NCBI GenBank assembly: GCA_014240165.1
Contig: JAAZXM010000010.1
Coordinates: forward strand, 1-64,000
Direction of reading: 5' to 3'
Length of the DNA stretch: 64,000 nucleotides
Source of the DNA: Myxococcales bacterium
Lineage (GTDB): Bacteria > Myxococcota_A > UBA9160 > UBA4427
This document shows positions 18,591-25,809 of the stretch, in pieces. The translations under genes were made by a program, and so were the position numbers. The notes under the pieces were generated by a model, which saw nothing but the letters and a program-made list of their open reading frames with translations, searched no databases and had not been told where the DNA came from. How positions within the stretch are numbered: position 1 is the first letter of the stretch; the number at the start of each line of letters is the position of its first letter.

Positions 18591-19811
18591 ATGGCATACG
18601 AAGTCACGTCAAAACTGCGAGAACGCCTGAAATCGCTTCTCGCCACCCAGCCCGAGGAGAAGGCTCTCCTCCAGGCTTTCTATACCGACCCCGAGATCTA
18701 CCAGCACGACATCGAGAGAATTCATCTCCGTCACTGGCTATGCGTTGGGCATAAGAGTGAGATTCCCAACCCGGGGGATTGGTTTCGTTTCGATGTTGCG
18801 GGGGAATCGCTGATCATCGTGCACGGGACCGACGGTGAGGTTCGTGCTCTGCTCAACGTGTGTCGGCATCGCGGATCCCTGGTTTGCGCCGAGCAGGCGG
18901 GTCATTCGAATCGCTTGACATGCCCCTACCATGGCTGGACTTACGATCTCGAAGGTCGTTTGCGGGCGGCTCGGAATATGCCGGGCCTGGATCATGCTGC
19001 GCATTCCCTGGGAACGGTCCATTGCCGGGTGGTCGCCGGGTTGATCTACGTCTGTTTCGCCGAGGAGGCTCCTGATTTTGCCTTGGCGGAAAAGGTGTTG
19101 ACGCAGTCGCTGGGGCGTTTCGGCTGGGCCGATGCCAAGGTGGCGCACCGGGCTTCCTATAGCGTGGATGCCAACTGGAAATTGGTGACCGAGAATTACC
19201 AGGAGTGTTATCACTGCCGCCCCTCGCATCCCGAGTTTGCGCGTTTCCACGCAACCGAGCGCCCGGACGAAAAGACCGTGGACCTCAGGGAAGAGTCATC
19301 CCGCCAGGCTGCCGCTCAGGGAATTGAAATCGAAGAATACGATTTGTGGCCCATGGGTGATGGCGAGGGCGGCGAAGGGGTCTCGTGCGCGAACGACGCA
19401 ATGTACGAGGGTTCGGTGACCGGCAGTCGGGACGGCGCTCCCCTGGCCCCGCTGATGGGGGATTTCAAGGACTATTGCGGTGGCTTCTTCACCTACGTCG
19501 AAACGGGTCCCGCGAGTTTCTTTCTCGCCTATCCCGATCATGGGCTCGTTTACCTCTTCATGCCCAGGGGGCCGCAGAGAACCGATATGGAGGTGCTCTG
19601 GCTGGTGGACGGCAAGTCCGAAGAGGGTACGGACTACTCGAAGGAAGAGGTCACCTGGCTTTGGGACATCACGAGCCTCGCGGATAAGCGTATCATTGAA
19701 CACAACCAGCAAGGCGTGAACTCTCGCTACTATGTGCCCGGTCCCTACGGGCCCATGGAGAGAATGACCCGCATGTTCAGCGCCTGGTATAAGGAACAAA
19801 TCCGCCCCTAG
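18591..19811 (+). CDS. Rieske oxygenase alpha subunit, GbcA-like (possible quaternary amine N-demethylase)
   Basis: 406 residues. The Rieske [2Fe-2S] ligands are Cys91-x-His93 and Cys111-x2-His114. The mononuclear iron site has His208 and His213 in ENYQECYHCRPSHPEF. This spacing, with YHCRPSHPEF, resembles the glycine betaine/stachydrine/carnitine-type oxygenases rather than aromatic dioxygenases. Such enzymes oxidatively remove an N-methyl group as formaldehyde and need a separate reductase, which is not in the window. It starts the rightward run that continues into the corrinoid methyltransferase genes. Substrate assignment is inference from family and neighbours. Confidence 0.88.
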   Translation: MAYEVTSKLRERLKSLLATQPEEKALLQAFYTDPEIYQHDIERIHLRHWLCVGHKSEIPNPGDWFRFDVAGESLIIVHGTDGEVRALLNVCRHRGSLVCAEQAGHSNRLTCPYHGWTYDLEGRLRAARNMPGLDHAAHSLGTVHCRVVAGLIYVCFAEEAPDFALAEKVLTQSLGRFGWADAKVAHRASYSVDANWKLVTENYQECYHCRPSHPEFARFHATERPDEKTVDLREESSRQAAAQGIEIEEYDLWPMGDGEGGEGVSCANDAMYEGSVTGSRDGAPLAPLMGDFKDYCGGFFTYVETGPASFFLAYPDHGLVYLFMPRGPQRTDMEVLWLVDGKSEEGTDYSKEEVTWLWDITSLADKRIIEHNQQGVNSRYYVPGPYGPMERMTRMFSAWYKEQIRP

Positions 19812-19895
19812 AGTTCATTTCGAAGACAGGGCTGGAGGCGGATCGTTGCTCTTGCAGCGTGCAGTCTGATTCAGAAGAAGAGGCGAGGAGGTCTG

Positions 19896-21425
19896 ATGCG
19901 GAGAGGAAGAAAAGCTCGCCACGAAAGTCCCCCGCCCGCCACTGCGGTGGGCCCGGGTGTGCTCGGTGGCCGATTCAAGCCGTTGACGGATGCGGAAATC
20001 CAGAATGTCCACCGAACCGTGCTGGATGTTCTGGAAAAAATCGGCATGGCCGATCCGATTCCGATTCTCGAAGAACACGCCCTGGCGCGGGGTTGCAAAC
20101 TCAATGAACACGGGCGGCTCTGCTTTCCGCGTGCCCTGGTGGAGGATGTCATCGCCAACGCGGGACAGGCCATCAAGTGGTGCGGCCAGGACAAGCAATA
20201 CGATCTCGATCTGAGCGGAACGCGTGTTCACACCTATGGCGGAGGCGAGGCGGTCAATGCCCTGGACGTGGGTGCCGACAAGTATCGTCCCTCGACCATC
20301 CAAGATGTCTATGACTTTGCGCGCCTGGTGGATCGCATGGACAACATTCATGCCTTCTCGCGCCTGGTGGTGGCAACCGAACTCGAAGATCTCAGGGTCT
20401 GCGATATCAACACCGCCTATGCGAGCGTGGCGGGAACCCAGAAGCACACGGCGTTGACCTTCTCCTATGCGGAACACATCGACCCGACCCTGGAGATGCT
20501 CTACATGGTGGCCGGGGGCGAGAAGCAGTTCAAGGAGAGACCCTTTTGCCATGGTGGTGGCTGCCCGATCATCTCGCCCCTGCGCTACGGAGTACACAAC
20601 AGCGAGGTCTGCATTGAGGCGACCAAATTCGGTTCGCCTGTCTGGATCGTGACGGCGCCTCAAGCCGGGGCGACTGCGCCTGCCGCTCTTGCGGGTGCGC
20701 TGGTCCAGGTCACGGCTGAAGCCCTCGCGGCTCTTCTGATGGTGGATCTGGTTCACCCGGGTTATCCCGTCATCATGGGCCCCTGGCCTTTTGTTTCCGA
20801 CCTGCGCACGGGTTCTTTCAGCGGTGGGGGCGGCGAGGAAGCGGTTCTCAGCGCCGCGGCGGCCCAGGTGATCAACCACTATGGGCTGGTGAGTTCGGTG
20901 GGCGCGGGCATGACCGACTCAAAACTCCCCGATAACCAGGCGGGTTATGAAAAGGGCATCACCGTTGCGCTGGCGGCGCTTGCGGGGTGCAACAACGTCT
21001 CCGAATCGGCGGGTATGGTCGGCAGCCTGATGGGCTGTTCCTACGAGTCCATCGTGGCCGACAACGACATGCTGGCCAATGTGCTGCGAACCGTTCGAGG
21101 CATCGAGGTCACCGAGGAGACTCTTTCCTACGACATCATCGATGAGGTCGTACACGGCGAGGGCCATTTCCTTCGTCAGCCCCAGACCCTCGATCTGATG
21201 CGATCCGAATACGCCTACCCGGAGGTTGCGGATCGCGGGACTCATAAGGAGTGGGAGGAGAATGGCTCGCCCACCATGCGCCAGCGCGCTGCCGAGAGGG
21301 CGACAGAAATTCTCTCCAGCCACTACCCCGAGTACATCAACCCGGATGTCGATCGGAAGATTCGCGAGAAGTTCCCCATCGTGCTGTCCGAAGAGGATAT
21401 GCGGCCGGGCAATGGACGTTGGTAG
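19896..21425 (+). CDS. MttB-family (trimethylamine methyltransferase-like) corrinoid methyltransferase, paralogue 1
   Basis: 509 residues from ATG 19896, with GAGGAGG as ribosome-binding site. It is a full-length MttB-family TIM barrel (FKPLTDAEIQNVHRTVLDVL near residue 27; C-terminal HYPEYINPDVDRKIREKFP). There is no in-frame amber codon. The segment that carries pyrrolysine in archaeal MttB is read as sense codons (GAGMTDSKLPDNQAGYEKG), so this is a non-pyrrolysine member. Characterised non-Pyl members demethylate glycine betaine, proline betaine or carnitine, loading the methyl onto Co(I)-corrinoid. It is cytoplasmic and the first gene of a tight run ending at 27801. Confidence 0.92.
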   Translation: MRRGRKARHESPPPATAVGPGVLGGRFKPLTDAEIQNVHRTVLDVLEKIGMADPIPILEEHALARGCKLNEHGRLCFPRALVEDVIANAGQAIKWCGQDKQYDLDLSGTRVHTYGGGEAVNALDVGADKYRPSTIQDVYDFARLVDRMDNIHAFSRLVVATELEDLRVCDINTAYASVAGTQKHTALTFSYAEHIDPTLEMLYMVAGGEKQFKERPFCHGGGCPIISPLRYGVHNSEVCIEATKFGSPVWIVTAPQAGATAPAALAGALVQVTAEALAALLMVDLVHPGYPVIMGPWPFVSDLRTGSFSGGGGEEAVLSAAAAQVINHYGLVSSVGAGMTDSKLPDNQAGYEKGITVALAALAGCNNVSESAGMVGSLMGCSYESIVADNDMLANVLRTVRGIEVTEETLSYDIIDEVVHGEGHFLRQPQTLDLMRSEYAYPEVADRGTHKEWEENGSPTMRQRAAERATEILSSHYPEYINPDVDRKIREKFPIVLSEEDMRPGNGRW

Positions 21426-21437
21426 GGGATCTGCACG

Positions 21438-22430
21438 ATGAGTGACCTGCTGAGTAATTTGCTGGCCGAGCGCGACTATTTGATCGCCGACGGGGCGACG
21501 GGCACCAACCTGATGGGAATGGGACTTCCTCCCGGCCAGGCACCGGACCTCTGGAACGTCGACGAGCCCAAGAACGTGGCACGTCTCCATGAGAGCTTCA
21601 TCGAAGTGGGCGCAGATATCATTCTGACGAATACCTTCGGCGCGAACCGCGCCCGCTTGGGGATGGAAAAAGCCGAAGACCGAACGGTTGAAATCAACGA
21701 GGCGGGGGCCGGCATCGCGCGCGAGGCCAGTCAGGCCGCCGGACGACCCGTGGTGGTGGCCGGGTCCATGGGACCCACCGGTGAAATCATGGAGCCCCTC
21801 GGTCCGCTCACACCCGAGCGAGCGGAAGATCTCTTCAGCGAGCAGGCGGAGGCCCTGGTGCGTGGCGGGGTCGATGTACTCTGGATCGAAACCATCTACG
21901 CCTTTGGCGAATTGGAAGCCGCCGTGGCGGCGGCGGCCCGAACGGGGCTGCCGGTGACGTCCACCATGACCTTCGACACGAATGGCCACACCATGATGGG
22001 CGACTCCCCGGAAGATGCGGCCCGCTTCATTCAAACCCTTCCAACCCCGCTGGTCGCCTATGGGGCCAATTGCGGCGTGGGGCCGGCGACCCTGGTGGAC
22101 GGGATTCTCGGGCTTCGCCGGGGCGGGAACTCCGACGATGTGGTCATCGCCAAGGGGAATTGCGGCGTGCCCGAAATGGTGAATGGCGAGGTGATCTTTC
22201 AAGGCGACGAAGACATCATGGCCGCCTATGCGCGATTGGCCCGGGACGCGGGCGCGCGCATCATCGGCGGCTGTTGCGGGACTTCCCCCAAGCATCTGGG
22301 CGCGGTCGTCGAAAGCCTCGCGGGGTATAGCCCGGGTGAGCCGCCCGAGGTCGCTGCCATCGAGCAGGCCCTGGGCCCCATCGACCGCAGCGAAGGCAAG
22401 AAGGGGCGCCGGCGCACACGGCGGCGTTGA
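21438..22430 (+). CDS. Homocysteine S-methyltransferase family protein (BHMT/MetH N-terminal type)
   Basis: 330 residues, 12 bp after the first methyltransferase. It is a TIM barrel with the three zinc-binding cysteines of the family: Cys212 in GANCGVGP and Cys279-Cys280 in GGCCGTSP. IADGATGTNLMGMG and ILTNTFGANR near the N-terminus are also typical. It transfers a methyl group to homocysteine to make methionine. In this setting it could take the methyl from the neighbouring corrinoid protein. No B12 or folate domain is attached, unlike MetH. The pairing is inference from context. Confidence 0.9.
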   Translation: MSDLLSNLLAERDYLIADGATGTNLMGMGLPPGQAPDLWNVDEPKNVARLHESFIEVGADIILTNTFGANRARLGMEKAEDRTVEINEAGAGIAREASQAAGRPVVVAGSMGPTGEIMEPLGPLTPERAEDLFSEQAEALVRGGVDVLWIETIYAFGELEAAVAAAARTGLPVTSTMTFDTNGHTMMGDSPEDAARFIQTLPTPLVAYGANCGVGPATLVDGILGLRRGGNSDDVVIAKGNCGVPEMVNGEVIFQGDEDIMAAYARLARDAGARIIGGCCGTSPKHLGAVVESLAGYSPGEPPEVAAIEQALGPIDRSEGKKGRRRTRRR

Positions 22431-22464
22431 GACCCATGGCCTTGGGGTATTTCGGGAGGACTTC

Positions 22465-24060
22465 GTGAGCAAAGAGGGAGAAACGCCCAAAGCGGCCTCG
22501 CCTCGCCGCTCCCGGCGCGCAGGCGGTCGAGAGGCTCGGCGCGCGGCACGGGCTGCCGACGAAGGGGGGCACGCCGTTCGCCCAGGAATGCCCGGGGGTG
22601 CCTACAAGCCTTTGGGCGATGGGGATATCGAACGCATTCACGACGCAGCCCTCGAAATTCTCGAGACCATCGGGATAGGCGACCCCATCCCGGAGATTCT
22701 CGACGCGGTTCTGCCCAAGGGATGTGTGCTCGGCGACGATGGTCGCGTGCGTTTTCCGCGTGCCCTGGTGGAGGAGGCCATTGCCAATGCCCCCAAGAGT
22801 TATGTCCTGCACGCCCCTGATCCGAGTCTCGATATGGAGGTCAAGGACGCAGATGTGATCCTCACTACGTCGGGTGAGCCCGTCAAAATTCTCGACTACG
22901 AGAGCCAGCTCTTCAGGGATCCGACCCTGGTGGATGTCTATGACGCGGCCCGCCTGGTGGACCGGATGGAGCATATTCATTATTTCGGCCAGCCCTTCAT
23001 TGCGCCCGATTGGAGCCACGACCTCTACGTACACGATATGAACACCGCCTACGCGGCGCTGGCGGGAACGCGCAAGACGTTTTCCCTCGGCGTGGCCACG
23101 GTGGGCCATATCGATCCCCTGATCTCGTTCTTTGATCTCTACGCCGGTGGCGAGGGCAAATTTCTCGAACGCCCCTTCTGCTGTTTCGGCGGCTGCCCCA
23201 TCGTGTCGCCCCTGCGTTTTGCCGAGGAAAACGCCGAGGTTCTGGTGAAGTTGGCCAAGCTGGGCCTGGTGGTGGACGTCGCTATCGCGGCCCAGGCGGG
23301 CGCCACGGCGCCGGCCTCCCTGGCGGGTGCCCTGGTGCAGACCTTCGCGGAAACCCTGGCTTGTCTCACGGTGGTCTATCTCATCAACCCCGCCTGCCCC
23401 ATGAATTTTGGCATGTGGCCCTTTATCTCGGATCTACGCACGGGCGCCTTCAGCGGTGGAAGTGGCGAAGAGGCCCTGGTGACTGCCGCGACGGTTCAGT
23501 TGGTCAACCATTACGGGCTGATCTCCAGCGTGCCCAGCGGGATGACGGATTCCAAGACCATGGATGCCCAAGCGGGCTATGAGAAAGCGCTGACAACTCT
23601 GGCGGCGGTTCTCGCCGGGGGCAATATGGTGGCGACCTACCCCGGCGCGGTGGGAAGCCTGATGGGCCAATCCTTCGAAGGCATCGTGATCGACAACGAC
23701 ATGATGGGAGCGGCTCTCCGGATCCTGCGCGGGATCGAGGTGACCGAAGAGCGCTTGTCCCTGAAGGAGATCGAGAACGTGGTCTTCGGTGATGGTCATT
23801 TTCTCAACCAGCCTCAGACCTTGGAATTGATGCGCACCGAATATCTCTATCCCGAGGTGGGCGATCGCCGCCCCGTGGGCGACTGGGAAGAAAGTGGGAG
23901 CCCAACGGTCTATGATGGGGCCCATAAGAAAGTCGGGGAAATTCTCTCCACCCATTACCCGGAGTACATCGATCCGGCTGTCGACGCGGCGATTCGGGAA
24001 AATTTTCCCATCCAAATCGAGCCCAGTGATATGAAGCCCGGAAACGGTCGCTGGAGTTGA
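22465..24060 (+). CDS. MttB-family corrinoid methyltransferase, paralogue 2
   Basis: 531 residues from GTG 22465, with GGGAGGA at 22454-22460 upstream. The frame stays open further upstream, but that part overlaps the previous gene. It begins with a basic ~35-residue extension, then the MttB barrel (YKPLGDGDIERIHDAALEI) aligned throughout with paralogue 1: shared CPIVSPLRF, DLRTGAFSGGSGEEA, SGMTDSKTMDAQAGYEKA and C-terminal HYPEYIDPAVD. No amber codon is present, so it is also a non-pyrrolysine type. The two copies flanking one homocysteine methyltransferase suggest duplication followed by substrate divergence. Substrate unknown. Confidence 0.92.
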   Translation: MSKEGETPKAASPRRSRRAGGREARRAARAADEGGHAVRPGMPGGAYKPLGDGDIERIHDAALEILETIGIGDPIPEILDAVLPKGCVLGDDGRVRFPRALVEEAIANAPKSYVLHAPDPSLDMEVKDADVILTTSGEPVKILDYESQLFRDPTLVDVYDAARLVDRMEHIHYFGQPFIAPDWSHDLYVHDMNTAYAALAGTRKTFSLGVATVGHIDPLISFFDLYAGGEGKFLERPFCCFGGCPIVSPLRFAEENAEVLVKLAKLGLVVDVAIAAQAGATAPASLAGALVQTFAETLACLTVVYLINPACPMNFGMWPFISDLRTGAFSGGSGEEALVTAATVQLVNHYGLISSVPSGMTDSKTMDAQAGYEKALTTLAAVLAGGNMVATYPGAVGSLMGQSFEGIVIDNDMMGAALRILRGIEVTEERLSLKEIENVVFGDGHFLNQPQTLELMRTEYLYPEVGDRRPVGDWEESGSPTVYDGAHKKVGEILSTHYPEYIDPAVDAAIRENFPIQIEPSDMKPGNGRWS

Positions 24061-24142
24061 AGGACGGGGCGAGGGATAGACGAGGATCTGGAAGGGCCTC
24101 GTGTCATCAGATTCAAAACACGATGGAGCAGGGAGCGTAGCC

Positions 24143-24850
24143 ATGACGGATGAGACGACGGGCGAAGAAGAGGAAATCGTCCTCGCGGATTTATCCGACG
24201 AAGAACTCGTCAAACAGATGCACGACGATCTCTACGACGGCCTGGCCGAGGAGATCGACGAGGGGACCCGCATCCTGCTGGGTCGCGGCTGGTCGCCCAC
24301 GCGCACCCTCGACGAGGCCCTGGTGGCCGGAATGACCATCGTGGGGATCGACTTTCGCGACGGCATCCTTTTTGTTCCGGAGGTGCTGCTGGCCGCCAAC
24401 GCCATGAAGGCCGGTATGGCGATTCTCAAACCCCTGCTCACCGAGACCGGCGCCGAGCCCATGGGCAGGATGGTCATTGGCACAGTCAAGGGCGATATCC
24501 ACGATATCGGCAAGAATCTGGTGGGGATGATGATGGAAGGTGCTGGCTTCGAGGTTTTCGATCTCGGCGTCAATACCGACTATCAGCAATTCCGGGAAGC
24601 AATCGAAGAACACAAACCCAATATCCTGGGGATGTCTGCACTGCTCACTACCACCATGCCCTATATGAAGATCGTGATTGCGGAATTGGTGAAGGAAGGC
24701 ATTCGCGACGACTACATCATCCTGGTCGGAGGCGCGCCGCTGAACGAAGATTTCGCTGCGTCGATCGGGGCCGATGCGTATTGCCGCGATGCCGCGACTG
24801 CAGTGGATACCGCCAAGGAGCTCGTCGCCAAGCGCGCCGCTGCGAGTTGA
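24143..24850 (+). CDS. Corrinoid (B12-binding) protein, MtbC/MttC type
   Basis: 235 residues from ATG 24143, with GGGAG 7 nt upstream; a GTG at 24101 is a weaker alternative. An N-terminal helical cap (residues ~15-100) precedes a Rossmann-like B12 domain with the lower-ligand motif Asp118-x-His120-x2-Gly123 (GDIHDIG), LGVNTDY and LVGGAPLN. It carries the methyl group as methyl-Co(III) between the MttB-type enzymes and the acceptor methyltransferase. It sits between the second methyltransferase and the accessory genes, as in other corrinoid demethylation clusters. Confidence 0.93.
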   Translation: MTDETTGEEEEIVLADLSDEELVKQMHDDLYDGLAEEIDEGTRILLGRGWSPTRTLDEALVAGMTIVGIDFRDGILFVPEVLLAANAMKAGMAILKPLLTETGAEPMGRMVIGTVKGDIHDIGKNLVGMMMEGAGFEVFDLGVNTDYQQFREAIEEHKPNILGMSALLTTTMPYMKIVIAELVKEGIRDDYIILVGGAPLNEDFAASIGADAYCRDAATAVDTAKELVAKRAAAS

Positions 24851-24860
24851 ACCCTCGGCC

Positions 24861-25493
24861 ATGGAAAAGCGCCCCACTATCCTGCTGATCGGCTGTGCGG
24901 CGTTGGCCGGCGAGGTGGCCGCGCTTTCTCGGCTCAATGGTTGGGATCACGTGGATACGGATTGGCTTCCCGCCACGCTCCATAACCGTCCCGAGGAAAT
25001 TCCTGCCGCGGTGGAGGAAAGGCTGCGCGAGGCCCGCGACCGCTACGATCAGGTTTTTGTTGCGTATGCGGATTGCGGGACCGGGGGGCGCCTGGATGCG
25101 GTATTGGATCGCTATGGAGTCGCCCGCCTGCCGGGCGCCCATTGCTACGCGTTTTTCGCCGGGCTGGATGTCTTCTCAGCCCTCCAGGAAGAAGAACTTG
25201 GAACCTTCTATTTGACCGATTTCCTGGTTCGGAATTTCGATCGCCTGGTGATCCGCGGCCTGGGTCTCGATCGCCATCCAGAACTGCGCTCGGCGTATTT
25301 TGGGAATTACAAGAGGGTGCTCTACCTCGCCCAGCAGAACTCGGAGGATCTCCTGGCCCGGGCCCGGGCCTGTGCGGAGAAACTCGACCTCCAATTCGAG
25401 TCCCGCGCGACCGGCCTCGGCGCCTTTGCCCACGCCCTGGGGATCGAGGAAGACACGGCCGTGCCGGATCCGGAGTCGACGTGGAGCGCCTGA
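24861..25493 (+). CDS. DUF1638 family protein
   Basis: 210 residues from ATG 24861, 10 bp after the corrinoid protein. It has the features of DUF1638: an N-terminal strand LLIGCAAL, DTDWLPATLHNRPEEIP, a central VAYADCGTGGRLDAVL with a conserved Cys, and GAHCYAFFAG. The family is repeatedly found beside MttB-type corrinoid methyltransferases, but to my knowledge its function is unknown. Conserved Cys and His residues would allow metal or corrinoid handling; that is speculation. The 3' end overlaps the next gene by 13 bp, implying translational coupling. Confidence 0.85.
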   Translation: MEKRPTILLIGCAALAGEVAALSRLNGWDHVDTDWLPATLHNRPEEIPAAVEERLREARDRYDQVFVAYADCGTGGRLDAVLDRYGVARLPGAHCYAFFAGLDVFSALQEEELGTFYLTDFLVRNFDRLVIRGLGLDRHPELRSAYFGNYKRVLYLAQQNSEDLLARARACAEKLDLQFESRATGLGAFAHALGIEEDTAVPDPESTWSA

Positions 25494-25807
25494 TCATCAT
25501 CTATTGGCGTGATATCCCGTCCCGGATCGTGGGCAAGCGGGGGCGCAAGAGCGTGATCAAGCAAAACCTGGATCCCCGCTTCGAGAAAGCCATCGAGCGC
25601 GCCGCGCGCCGGGCCGGGGGCGGCTCGAGTCATCAATACCTGGAGGATTGGCGCCGGGAGAGTCGGCCCTGCACGGGCGACCTCGACGCGGAAGTAGCCG
25701 AGGAAGTGGCGCGACTCGAAGACGCCTTTCCCCCGGAGCTTCTCGAGCGCGTGATCCGAGCAGCGGGCGTAGCGCCGGCCGTCACGGAAAAAGGGGAGCA
25801 GGCGTAG
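25481..25807 (+). CDS. Small 'virulence factor' family protein (PF13769-like) of corrinoid clusters
   Basis: 108 residues from GTG 25481, overlapping the DUF1638 end. The core is IIYWRDIPSRIVGKRGRK followed by basic and helical segments (RFEKAIERAARRAG). The family name is historical. In many bacteria this small protein is encoded among MttB-type methyltransferase genes, so an accessory role in methyl transfer or corrinoid reactivation is more plausible than virulence. It ends 2 bp before the ATG of the RACo-like gene. No catalytic motif recognised. Confidence 0.75.
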   Translation: MERLIIIYWRDIPSRIVGKRGRKSVIKQNLDPRFEKAIERAARRAGGGSSHQYLEDWRRESRPCTGDLDAEVAEEVARLEDAFPPELLERVIRAAGVAPAVTEKGEQA

Positions 25808-25809
25808 GG

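Noticed and set aside
19896-24060. Pyrrolysine-containing MttB genes
   Set aside because: Both genes read through without any in-frame TAG, and the equivalent region is made of sense codons (SGMTDSKTMD and GAGMTDSKLP).
25481-25807. Virulence role for the small 'virulence factor' family protein
   Set aside because: Only the family name suggests it. Position within a corrinoid operon argues for a metabolic accessory role.
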